This document shows positions 34,808 to 45,453 of a stretch of DNA of 64,000 bases, in pieces. The notes beneath the pieces are model-generated. The model searched no databases and was not told the DNA's origin. It saw only the letters and a program-made list of their open reading frames with translations. How positions within the stretch are numbered: the first letter of the stretch is position 1; each line of letters begins with the position of its first letter. The stretch comes from Usnea hakonensis (taxonomy: Eukaryota > Ascomycota > Lecanoromycetes > Lecanorales > Parmeliaceae): assembly GCA_013423325.1 (NCBI GenBank), contig BLJB01000107.1, positions 41,599 through 105,598 on the forward strand. Reading direction: 5' to 3'. A program made the translations under genes and the position numbers.

Positions 34808-35708
34808 GGTTCTGTTTGGTTGGTGGGGTTTTTCTATTTCTGGAGACTGTGGGGGACTATAGAATTCTTCTGTAAGGATGAGTAGTAGCGATAACTCAAT
34901 TGGTTAGGGTCAGAGAGGGTGAAGATGGGAATATTGAGGAGACTGAACGTTGTGGAGTGGGCATTGTACAGGGAAAGTGCGAGTTGGAAGTCTTCATATA
35001 CAGCTGCAGGAGCAACGCCTCGCTGCCATCATTAGAACACTCGCCACGAAGGAGCCAACGGAGCTGAATTAAAACTCCACGGCTTCTGATCAAACTCAGA
35101 GCAACCATCGTTGGACGACAGCACTGCCTCCTGGATTGTTGGTAGTGGAAGTCCTGAGGTGAAGACCATCGAGTACTGCCAGCGCCAAGCCGATTCAACA
35201 TCGTGAGGAGTACCGATGGTCGGCTGCTTTGTGATGCTTTCGAGAGTCGTCAGAGGACATGTCGCTGTAGATAAAAGAGATGTTCCCAGACCGGCAGGTT
35301 TATCAGCGGTTTTTCTCGGAACTTCTCCGATGGATTGTAGTGCTAGCCAATATTGGACTAGTGCATCCGGTAAGGCTTTCACCTCTTAGAGTTGTACCTG
35401 CATCTTCGTCTCGTTTCACCTTGATGACAGGATTCCTCGCATGGTCCGCACAATAGGAATACTTTCGGGCTGCTATGGCTGCTATAAATAAATCAGTCTA
35501 GTGGTATCGAGCCAAGAAAGCCACCATAACGATAAGGGATCAGCATTGGAGTCATAGACCGACAAGCTACAAATTCCACACAGCAACGAGCCCCTGCGGC
35601 CGAAAAGCGACAACAGGAAGCCAGCTTCCTGGGCTTGAGTAATATTAGAGCAACTAAATGCAGAGCGGCTTACGGAACGCTAAATTTATATGATATGACA
35701 CGCACTGT
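34808..35708. other. Intergenic region, possible gene relic on minus strand
   Basis: A 116-codon minus-strand ORF (35382-35032, ending PLAPSWRVF) has protein-like composition, and another frame just upstream (35383-35460) also reads well, but no start, splice or family could be assigned. It may be a decayed gene fragment. Confidence 0.3.
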
Positions 35709-36841
35709 TCAAGTGACAGTCTTGTTTACAAGAGCTATTGTCTTCTCAGCTAACAGCTTGGCGTCTGGTGGAAATCGTCCGCTAATGTAATTGTAATTCT
35801 CGTCCTCGCGTACGAAGCTATGAGCATCAGTCAAGGCCAGGCTGCATTCCGATGTGCTGATACTTACGGAGTGGACGAGAGACTGTTAAAGTACTGCTTT
35901 TTGGGATCGTCCAGTCGCTTCTCTACCTGTACAGAGTCAGATCGAACAACAGGTACTCAGCGCCAGCACTCGAGCACTTACGCTAGCCTGCACGCTCTCT
36001 GATGCGGCTCCGTACGTCTTATAATCTGGGTGGAATCAAAGTCAGCAAATACCTTCAAACACAGATTCTGAATAGCGCGAGCAGTCCCAGGAGTGCCATG
36101 TTCCCGCAGCTACGTCTCGCGACCCACAAATCACATCAATTTTCTCGAACAACTCTGAAATTACGACTTACAGTCTCCAAGGAAGAGCCTTGTCCCCCAG
36201 AAGATCGATTGCTCCATGAAGCCGGGCAGCGCAGTGGTAGTGGCATCGTGCAGTACGCTCTTACCGTCCGGAAGAGATGACTCCGAAAGTACCATCACGC
36301 CGTGACATATCGCCGCAACATTCTTCCTCGAAGGCTTCCGTGTTTGTGGGAAGTACTCCACCAAAAGCTTGTGCGTCACGGGCGAGTTGATCACTTGAAC
36401 CACACCCTTTTCATGGCCGCCGGGAAGGAAGACGAGGTCGTAAGGGGCGAGGGTGAATCCTTCGTCGGTCCAGGCTAAGGCCTGCATGTTCTTCATGTCC
36501 TCTTTCATGGATTTGTATAAATCAACGGCTTCTTGCGTTGCACCCTATATTAACCGGTAGAGGATATCAAGATAACCCTTGGGTCCAAGACTTCATAGAG
36601 TAACCTACCAGTAACTTTTGCGTCATCCCTTCGAGCATCTTACGATCACATTCGGGCATGTTTCCCTTTTCCGTAACGAAGTCGATCTCGAAGTCGGCTT
36701 TTTTAAACTCGGAGTATGGCACTGCAGTTTCTGAGGCGGGCTGTGTGAGTAATTGTAGTATACGGCTTCGCCTGATATGAAGATCACACCTGTTGGATCA
36801 TGCCCATAGTTGGCCATCAGAAAAGCAACTTTGGGAGACAT
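35709..36841 (-). CDS. DJ-1/PfpI (ThiJ) family protein
   Basis: The protein has 252 aa from six exons: 36841-36790, 36730-36609, 36544-36172, 36025-35982, 35926-35868 and 35817-35709; all junctions keep frame. The N-terminus MSPKVAFLMANYGHDPTETA holds the conserved acidic residue before VPYSEFKKADFEIDF. The nucleophile elbow is VAAICHGVMVL (catalytic Cys followed by His). The end EDENYNYISGRFPPDAKLLAEKT is typical of fungal members. The family includes glyoxalase/deglycase-like and chaperone-like proteins; here a stress or detoxification enzyme is likely but the reaction is unproven. It is cytosolic, with no targeting signal. Confidence 0.87.
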
Positions 36842-37529
36842 CGTGCGGGCTGTTTGGATGATGTAATGATGCTTTCCTTCCAAGTCTTGCCTTTTGCCTC
36901 GTACGGCGATGAATTTTTTTTGGTATGAAGGCCGAACGAGGTTGGTCTTTCTAGAATCAAATTTGTATTCCGGAGTGCTTTTTTTTGTTCGTGGATGAAG
37001 GATCAGTGTAAGAGTAATATGCATCGAGGCATGAGAGTGTTTCGATCTTAGCCTCGGCATTTGGGCGGGGATATTTCGCCGCCACTTTGGATCCCATGTG
37101 CCCATCAACATCCACGCTGTCTGTCCAAAATACATTATGCTTTCGTCTCGTACTGGCCAGACTTGTCCTCGTGCTTCTCGAAAGGGGAAGTCGTATGATT
37201 TCCTTTTGGGATGTAAGCGTGGTACATCCAATGGAAATGACTCCACCACGACGATGTATTGTATGGGAAGGTCAAGCTCTGCATACAACGTCCCTACGAA
37301 GATTTGGAGATGACTGAGCGAGCATGAAAGCTCTCTACGGGCACACATTTTACAGGCCTAGCGATGGTTTCTGCTTGGACACTGCCTTCTTATAGAGTTG
37401 TATATTCAGTCTTCGCTGCATCGTTCGGCGGTGCTGAGCCGGCGAAGGGGGTAATGAAACCCTCCTTCACCAGTTGCAATGAGCCGGAAGTGTCTTTAGG
37501 AAAGGTACAGAAATGGAAGCAAAAGTCCC

Positions 37530-38330
37530 TCAGGCCTGCTTTCGAAAACAAACTCCAAACCACACAGTCACACCGATCCATTTCCTAGCTCTAACCCCAA
37601 GCACCTCGCTCATCTTCTCATCCACGGCCCGTTCCCGTATCTCTCCAACAACTTCAAACCCCTGCTTCTGGGCCTCTCCAACTACATCATTCAGATGATG
37701 AGCAAAGCTCTGCGTCTGCACTTTCTCCCCAGTCTTTGGGTCCACGAAGCCTGCTTGACCTATTGCTCCCATGTCTGAATGCATGTTCGTTATCAGGGCA
37801 AGCCCATTTGGCTCTAGCATCTCTGAAGTCTTTTCGAAGAAGATAGAGAGGGGTACGTGCTCCAACACTAGCGTTGATATGAGCGCGTCTGCATGTAAAG
37901 CGCAGGACGGGATGCAGTCGCTGCGCAAAAAATCGTAAAGCTCCAGTTGCACTCCTTGAGGCGCACCAGATGCTTTGCTGGCGTGCGCCATGTATTCACC
38001 GATCCTCATTTTGGCAATGTCGAGCATCTTTGGGCTGGCATCAAGACCGATTACGATAGAACCGGCAAGCTCCAACAAGCGTGTCGTATTCCGGCCAGTA
38101 CCACATCCCAAATCTACAATCTTCCGGGGAGGAGCTGATGAAGAAATCTGAGAGAATATTTGGGGAAGGAGTGTCTGCATCTCAATCGTGTCAAGAGCCT
38201 GGAGAAAATTGCCGTCGGTATCATAAACTTCGGACCATAGATCATAAGCAGTGGTGGGATCCAAGAAGCGAATGGGACGCTTTGCATTGCTGTTCAGTGC
38301 CAATTGCGCTGGTGAGGCCTGAGGATCCAT
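37530..38330 (-). CDS. SAM-dependent class I methyltransferase
   Basis: The protein has 266 aa starting at MDPQASPAQL; the frame is open 39 codons further upstream (to 38447) but that leader looks like 5' UTR. The SAM-binding motif I is KIVDLGCGTGRNTTRLLEL, followed by the acidic loop VIGLDASPKML. A later motif, ADALISTLVLEHVPL, is typical of the Rossmann methyltransferase fold. The N-terminal TAYDLWSEVYDTDGNF segment is seen in UbiE/Coq5-like small-molecule methyltransferases. The substrate is unknown. It is about 9 kb from the FAD oxidase, so cluster membership is doubtful but tailoring O-methylation is possible. Confidence 0.85.
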   Translation of the reverse strand: MDPQASPAQLALNSNAKRPIRFLDPTTAYDLWSEVYDTDGNFLQALDTIEMQTLLPQIFSQISSSAPPRKIVDLGCGTGRNTTRLLELAGSIVIGLDASPKMLDIAKMRIGEYMAHASKASGAPQGVQLELYDFLRSDCIPSCALHADALISTLVLEHVPLSIFFEKTSEMLEPNGLALITNMHSDMGAIGQAGFVDPKTGEKVQTQSFAHHLNDVVGEAQKQGFEVVGEIRERAVDEKMSEVLGVRARKWIGVTVWFGVCFRKQA

Positions 38331-39166
38331 GAGACTATAGATGATTGAAAAGAGTTTGAGGGATCCTCGGCAGTAGAGAGAAGAGGCTGGGAGAACGAGT
38401 CGGACTATGCAAGGCGGACGGATTGACTCTCCTAGTCTCAAGGACAAAGGTCTCTATATGAGGGACTCGGAACTAGAGGTAGTGGGGATGGGTTGAGGGC
38501 TAGAGTCCAATATAACAGAACTTGGCACCAGCAGGGCAGGGCTGGTCGAAGTGCACCGTGGACTCTGATTGAACTGTCGACTTCTAAGGCTGATTCTGTA
38601 GTCTGAAGTCTAGCAATCTGAAAACTTATGTGGTCCTGACATCAAGACCAATTGTTTTACTGATAGATTTGACTGGTTTCTTGGTCGAGCTTTGTTGGGC
38701 AAGTAGATCGATCAGACCTTGACTCTTTACGCGATCTCTCGAATTGAATAACCTTAGCATCAAATGTCGATCTCTATTGCCAATTCCCCAATTTTCAAGC
38801 AGTTATGGTGAGTCCCGCGAGCATGGCTTGTCCATCAACTTACTTATCAACACTGCATCTCTTTCATCCCCTCTGATCGTTGAGAGCTGGTTCTCGTCTT
38901 CATGGCACAAATATGATTGTGGAAGGTCGGCATCAAAGCTTATATAAGCCTTGATTGGGCTATCTTTCACTGTAGTATGAGTCAAGCCAATGACTTGGTG
39001 TGATTCATCCAGAGGGGCTGGAGGATTTTAAACTTGTAGAGTCGCCTTAAACACTTGACGAAAAAGCTAGCTATTCTCGGCTTAGCAATTAAGCAATTCT
39101 CGAAAGTCCATCCTCCTTCATAATTTTGAAAGACAAAAAAAAAACATCCAACAGCACCTCACAAAA

Positions 39167-39973
39167 ATGTCTTTGGTCACTAATAGGATGGCAAACAGCT
39201 GCAAGGAAATCGATTGTCTTGCAGTAACTGCTGAAAGGAAATATTACGAAATCGGCAGAACATTCGTCAAACGCTCCCTTCGCCCACGCGAATGGCAAGT
39301 CAGCCAATTTTCCGGAACCATCCATGTCCCACGCCTAGGAAAAGAGAGACTCTTGAACGAAGCAGCAGCGATGCAATTCGTAAGCGAGCATACAAAAATC
39401 CCGGTTCCAGTGCTGCATTGCGCCTTCGCAGACGACGATGCAGTATATCTGGTAATGGAAATGATAGCCGGTGTCAGCATGGCAGATCTCACTGAAAATG
39501 AGAAGCATGTGGTTAAGCAAGAGCTGGCGGAACATCTGGAAAGCCTCCACAGTCTACGCTCCTCGGTTCTGGGAGGTGTCTCAGGACTCATGGTACCTCC
39601 ATACCGAGTTCTGAGTAAGGTATTCAAGGAAGACTGGGATTTGCGACCATCCGAAACCAAGGAATACGTATTTTGTCATAATGATCTATCCCAGCAGAAT
39701 GTCATTGTCGACCCCAAATCTCTCAGAATCAATGCAATCATCGACTGGGAGTATTCTGGGTTTTTCCCAGAACAGTTCGAATTTCCCTTTTTTGAGCGGC
39801 TCGGCCCATCAGTGGCCATGGATGGAGAGAAAGATGATTCTGAAGATTTTCTGGCTTTACTCATGTCGCAAAAGGTATTCGTCATTCTTTGCCATGAGTC
39901 TTCCCACATGACTAACCGAAATACAAGCGAGTCTCTCAATGATAAATTCGGTCTTCTGAGAAGTCGCCTTTAA
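39167..39973 (+). CDS. Aminoglycoside-phosphotransferase-like kinase (APH family)
   Basis: The protein has up to 268 aa. Kinase-like marks are YLVMEMIAGVSM (hinge), VFCHNDLSQQNVIVD (catalytic loop, HND) and INAIIDWEYSGFFPEQFEFP (metal-binding Asp). This layout is shared by the large fungal family of APH/choline-kinase-like proteins, which are mostly uncharacterised. The C-terminus is uncertain. The ORF runs to 39973, but a GTATTC donor after the codon for Lys at LLMSQK and an ACAAG acceptor would end the protein a few codons later (RVSQ, stop). The gene could be slightly shorter than given. Confidence 0.78.
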   Translation: MSLVTNRMANSCKEIDCLAVTAERKYYEIGRTFVKRSLRPREWQVSQFSGTIHVPRLGKERLLNEAAAMQFVSEHTKIPVPVLHCAFADDDAVYLVMEMIAGVSMADLTENEKHVVKQELAEHLESLHSLRSSVLGGVSGLMVPPYRVLSKVFKEDWDLRPSETKEYVFCHNDLSQQNVIVDPKSLRINAIIDWEYSGFFPEQFEFPFFERLGPSVAMDGEKDDSEDFLALLMSQKVFVILCHESSHMTNRNTSESLNDKFGLLRSRL

Positions 39974-42973
39974 CATAATGAGACTTTTGGCAGCATTTCT
40001 ATCGGGCTTGTCCTACGGCTGAGACGTTCTTGGCTCCTGTATAACAAGAGGGGCTTGGTAGAAATATCTTTGATGATCATTTATCCGAGCTGTAGAGCAA
40101 GCGTTGGAGGTAAAGTACAGTTTTGAGATTAAATCCAAGCTTCAGATTTCTTTCATTTGGGTCGCAATATCAGGCACGCCCAACTCGTTCTTACTTTGTA
40201 ATAAATCTTTCCCTTGTCACGGAGCTTTCGTAATGAAATCTTGGCAATGCTGTCCAAATTTGGCTCCCAAATGTTGGTTCAGGGTTGATTCAAGTAGCGT
40301 TCTCTGCGGTAAGCTTGATTATCCTCTTCTAAGCGAATCCTGAATCCTCAAATCATTAATGAAGATCAGTTCTTATTCGGTCAAAAGCCATCAGAGGGTT
40401 GCGAATCCGAGACCCCAGTGCAAATGCCCAAAAAATCAAAACTGTTGTCGTCGTCGCAGGTGTTCGTGCCTTTACTCACTTAGTGGAGCTGAAAGAGACA
40501 GCGCCGGAAGAGCGGGCATAACGTTTACGGCGCAGCCTATAGCCGACTCGATCAAGATGAAGACCGAATGACATTCCCTTGAGTCGAGGCCACAATGCCG
40601 CTATAGGGTTCCTTACGCTAAGGTCTGGGCGGTCGCGGGCTTTGGACTCGGGTGTTATTTTCAGCCTGTAGGGGTCCAGGCTCCAGGCTCTAGGTCGGTA
40701 GAGGTTCAGAGACCTGCAACTCGAGCCGTTGACTTTGTATGGTTCTAGAAAGTCACCGCTTGGCTTTGCCACGCATATGAGGGTCCAAATTCGGCTAAGA
40801 TTCATGAGTTGTTATGTCATGTATGATGCGGACAGCTTCGCTAATTGTATGGTAAAAGTCTGGATATCGTCATATGGACCCACAGGATTCATGGACTTTC
40901 TGGCCGAAAAGCCATCTATAGGGGGTGGGCTGCGATTGTAGGCTACTTTGGATTGTGCTCAATCGAAAAAGAGTCTGGATCTTCTGGCTTACAGCTTGGA
41001 AATCTGAGCTTCTGAGACTCGTTGAATTTGCTGGGCGGAGAGAAGCTAGAAATCATTATTGAGACCTGTTCAGAAGCTACACTTGCTATCGTCGTCTAAA
41101 ACTCAGAAACCCTCGGCTATCTAAGCTCTTTTAGTCTCTTCTCTGCATCAGCGAGATCTCCGAAGCTGTTGTTGTTCAGTGTCTTGGTGAAACAGCACAT
41201 ATATCTTGGACAAAATCTGCTTTTCCCGAGCTTCTCCGAAGCCCGTGTTTACAACCCAGCGAGCGCTAGTTCATTCGACAGAGTCGATAGCTGGAAGACT
41301 TTAGCAGAGATACCGGAGCAAATAGAGAGAGGGAACGGTGCCAGATTGCCGAGTTGCAGCCACATATTATCTTTGATCTTGAAAGCCTCACTATCCTCCC
41401 ATAGCAAACATATTCTCCGTCCATGCCCGAGAGCGTGGACTAGCTTAGCAGCTTGTCCATTATCGTCAATACTATTTACCGTTTCTGAAATTGCATCTCA
41501 GCCCGACGACCTTCTCATCTTCGGGACGTGGTGTTTGATCTCTTTTATGGCAAGCTTCGGAGATCCTCGCGAGGCATATTATGCCAAATCCATCCCGCCT
41601 TTATACCGGGGTATCTTGGACTTGTTCATTGCGTTCATCCATGGCTGGTTCATCTGGGAAGACACTGCGATGGAGCTGTTGACTGGGTGTATCAGAAAGA
41701 AATTTGGAGAATTCAACCAGCACCTCACCGTGAGAGCAGAATCTAAAGCGCGAGCAAAATACAACTCATAAAGCGCACAAGAATAGACATAAGGGTTTCC
41801 TACCAAACTTGACTTGCTTGGGAGGATTCTAGGCTCTGCCGGAAAAGTAGATTGTCTTTGATTCAGTCGTGTACCCATTTGAAGATGAAAGGAGCCAAAG
41901 CTTATCGACAGCGTCGGCAGCGTTCGCTATCTCGGCTGTTGCCTCCTCGAATTTGTCAGGACTGACATGCCAATGAATTGCATGCTTGACAACCGAAGTC
42001 TAAGAGCGAGCGAAAACGTCATCACGCGTCTTATCTTTGTCGTCCCAAAGCGCAGCGGGACAGCTCCTTGTTGGGGAAGGTGTCATCCAATATGGTCACG
42101 AGGAGTTTCGGAAGCGTTCGGTCTTTCCGTGCTGCATCATCAATTGCAGAAGAAAAATAACCGACCAGGCCAACAGAATGCGCCCGTAGCCCCGTAAGAC
42201 ACTGTTACCCCTCTTGAGATAGGCTCGAAGGCTGAACCTTTACTTCGGTTCAGAAGGAAGAGTGGATTCCCATGATCCTTCCCCGTATCGGACGCCTTGC
42301 CTCGGAGTACGCTAGCCGGAACTTCTCCTATGCTCAAGGCCAGAACGTCAATCGCAGCAATCAACTGGCGGATATCCACATTGTTTGCTTATGCATTGAG
42401 TCCGATCTTGAACCGAGCCGCTTCTAGCTATAATATAATTTGAATTCACTAAAGATTTGATAAATGCAGTCTCAATAGAGTCCGGCTTCTGGATGTTAGT
42501 TGCGAAGTTGGTATGAATCACGAGATTTTGTGAAGGCCGCATGCTTGCCCTACCTGATCGGATGTCGTTTGTAGGCAGATAGTAGTATTGCAGGCAAAAA
42601 GGGGCAATCGATGGGGTTTTCTTGTTTTCACGCGTGGCCTTGTTAGCGGCCGGGGATTACTTTACTTTACCTTATGCCACGCAGATCTTCGGCTCAAAAA
42701 AGGTACCTAACCTTAAGGTACATTAGGCTGACACGCTAGATGATAGTAAACCCGTTGCTCGAAGATCCTGTTAGCTCCTACGTTTCAGCCGCTACCTAAG
42801 GTACTTAAATACCTTACGTATTTTCTTTCCTTCTCATTTATTACCTCACATACATTCACTCTCTTTATCCCGTCTTTCGTTCAATATCTCTCATGCTTCT
42901 TTTATAATAGCATCTCGCCAGCGATAATTTCCAAGTTCGATTACTGCCCAGAAAATACATAGTGTCACCTACA
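39974..42973. other. Three-kilobase intergenic region
   Basis: No convincing gene. ORFs are short and inconsistent apart from a 200-codon frame at 41169-41771 (listed). The right part, 42650-42970, is a strong-looking promoter for the mutase: two clusters of TACCTTAAGGTA-type motifs (42660-42730 and 42790-42826) and a CT-rich leader. Confidence 0.5.
41169..41771 (+). CDS. Hypothetical ORF or gene remnant
   Basis: A 200-codon frame reads with plausible composition (DDLLIFGTWCLISFMASF, GDPREAYYAKSIPPLYRGIL, FIHGWFIWEDTAMELL). No domain, no clear start context and no flanking exon could be found. It may be a remnant of a larger gene or a chance frame. Confidence 0.25.
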   Translation: MLFSVLVKQHIYLGQNLLFPSFSEARVYNPASASSFDRVDSWKTLAEIPEQIERGNGARLPSCSHILSLILKASLSSHSKHILRPCPRAWTSLAACPLSSILFTVSEIASQPDDLLIFGTWCLISFMASFGDPREAYYAKSIPPLYRGILDLFIAFIHGWFIWEDTAMELLTGCIRKKFGEFNQHLTVRAESKARAKYNS

Positions 42974-44846
42974 ATGACGAAATCAGACATGTAGGTGTCA
43001 CCACCTTCCGCCACTTCAGGGACAACAGCTAACAAGCTCAGCTCTGTCGATGTTTTAGTCATTGGCGCTGGCCCGACTGGTCTAGGAGCTGGAAAGCGCC
43101 TTCATCAACTGGTGGGGTCACACGCTCCCACAAGCTCACAGTTGCAATGCTCACTTACAATTCAGGATGGGCCATCGTGGATGATTATTGATTCAAATGA
43201 GACACCTGGAGGATTAGCTTCTACAGATATCACACCTGAAGGCTTCGTAAGTGTCATCACCTGCTGGGGCGTGCTGCTTCTGAGACCATGATCTAACGAG
43301 CGCCTAGCTCTATGATGTCGGCGGACATGTCATCTTCTCGCACTATAAATACTTCGACGACTGCATCCACGAGGCATTGCCCAACGAGGATGATTGGTAT
43401 ACACACCAGCGTGTCTCCTACGTCCGCTGCAAAGATCAATGGGTGCCTTATCCATTCCAAAATAACATCTCGATGTTGCCCAAGAAAGAGCAGGTGGATT
43501 GCATAGACGGCATGATTGATGCAGCAATGGAGGCAAGAGTGTCCAATACGAAGCCCAAAAACTTCGATGAATGGATTGTGAGAATGATGGGTGTGGGTAT
43601 TGCGGATCTCTTCATGAGACCTTATAACTTCAAAGTTTGGGCGGTACCAACGACAAAGGTGAGCGGGAAAAGGTCCGCAGCATCAATAGAGATTGACCGG
43701 TTCTAGATGCAATGTCAATGGCTGGGTGAGCGCGTCGCTGCCCCGGACATCAAGACTGTGACAAAAAACGTGATCATGAACAAGACCGCTGGCAATTGGG
43801 GCCCCAACGCCACCTTTCGTTTTCCAGCACATGGTGGCACTGGTGCTATCTGGATCGCCGTTGCCGACACTATACCCAAAGAGAAGACTATGTTCGGCTC
43901 GCATGGCACTGTCAAGAAGGTTGACGCAGACGCTAAGGTAGTCACCCTAGAGAGCGGCAAGACGATCAGCTACGAAAAGCTCATCAACACCATGGCTGTT
44001 GATGCTTTAGTTGAAAAAATGGGCGATCAATCCCTAATTTCCCTCTCAAAAGACCTGTTCTACTCCTCCACTCACGTCATCGGTGTCGGCGTCCGCGGTG
44101 AACGCCCTGAGCGCATCGGCGACAAATGCTGGCTATATTTCCCGGAACCAGACAGCCCTTTCTACCGCGCCACTATCTTCTCGAACTACTCTCCCAATAA
44201 TCAACCCGCCTCTTCAAAGAAACTTCCCACCATACAGCTTGCTTCGGGCGAAAAGCCCTCGAACACTTCCGCCCAAGAAGGTCCGTACTGGTCCATCATG
44301 CTTGAAGTATCCGAGTCATCCATGAAGCCCGTCGACAATGCAAACATGCTTCGCGACTGCATCCAAGGCCTCATCAACACCGAAATGCTTAAACCCAACG
44401 ACGAAATCGTCAGCACATACCACCGCCGCTTCGACCACGGCTACCCAACCCCAACCCTCGAGCGCGAAGGTGTCCTCAAGCAGCTCCTGCCCAAACTCCA
44501 AGAAAAAGACATATTCTCCCGCGGCCGCTTCGGCAGCTGGAGATACGAAGTCGGCAACCAAGACCACAGCTTCATGCTGGGTGTCGAGGCTGCCGACCAC
44601 ATCGTCAACGGCGCCGCGGAACTCACGCTCAATTACCCGGATTTCGTAAACGGCAGGGTGAACCATGAGCGACGGCTCGTCGACGGTGCGCAGTTTTTCA
44701 AATCAAAGAGAGGAATCCGGGACGAGGGAAAGCCGTTGAAACCGAACGGTATCGAGACGAATGGTGCCGAGACGAACGGGGAGTCGAAACCTTCTTCGGG
44801 CCATGCGAGGAAGGCGAGTAAGAGGGTCTCCGTCGGTGGGAAATAG
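42974..44846 (+). CDS. glfA: UDP-galactopyranose mutase
   Basis: The protein has 552 aa from exons 42974-42990 (17 bp), 43042-43111, 43166-43246, 43308-43658 and 43707-44846. It converts UDP-galactopyranose to UDP-galactofuranose, the donor for cell-wall and glycan galactofuranose, in the cytosol with reduced FAD. Key stretches are SVDVLVIGAGPTGLGAGKRL (FAD-binding), ETPGGLASTD, the His-rich YDVGGHVIFSHYKYFDDC, PYPFQNNISML, RPYNFKVWAVPTTK, GRFGSWRYEVGNQDHSFM and LNYPDFVNGR. These match fungal GlfA/UgmA closely. After the conserved core ending at VDGAQFF the protein carries a tail of about 45 residues rich in Lys, Gly and NG-ET repeats. Confidence 0.95.
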
Positions 44847-45453
44847 AGTTGTGTTGATACTGTGGAGCTGTGTGTTTGTTGCTAATGGAACTGGCTGGGT
44901 AAAGCTGTACATCTATCTGTACAGCGGGAAGCGTTCGGCATGAGATTTCTCATATGGCATTATATGGCTGCTGAGACGGGGTGGAGCCCCTTGCTTGCAT
45001 TGATATATCGAGCTTTAAATAGATGATTCATTCATGTAGATCATTTGTTCAAGGCTGCGTGAACATATAATAGTGGAACGCCGTGCCTCAACGGGCCAGG
45101 GCCTCCTCCCCTTGTTTTGAGTTGGTGAAGCACAAGGTGAAGGTTCCTCAAAAGCTCAAGCCCCAAAGAAAGATAAGGTAAGACAAGCATCATTCATACT
45201 ACAGGGCTAAAGCACTGCTATCCACTCTATGCTGCCAATCCGAGGCGACACCCCTCCAAAAGCACCAGATCAAAAGAGACTGATCAGACCCTATCAATCC
45301 ACCTTCTTCAAAACTGTCGCATCCAAACCGTACTCCAGAACCATACTTCCCATAACCAATATCCAACCCAAAACCAACCCAAAACCAAACCCAATTCCCT
45401 GTCCCAACAAAAGCCCCAAAAGACGAAAAGGACAACCACATCACCACCCCCCC
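44847..45453. other. Intergenic region between convergent genes
   Basis: 3' ends of the mutase and the Ser-rich gene face each other here. No gene seen; AAGGTAAGAC motif near 45175 and an A/C-rich block (ACCCAAAACCAA units) at 45355-45400. Confidence 0.5.

Noticed and set aside
34885..34915. tRNA-like A-box (AACTCAATTGGTTAGGGTC)
   Set aside because: No B-box, no matching acceptor or T arms follow within tRNA distance.
36623..37348. 241-codon minus-strand ORF
   Set aside because: Its 3' part is the DJ-1 first exon read through its first intron; the upstream part lacks any domain or splice support.
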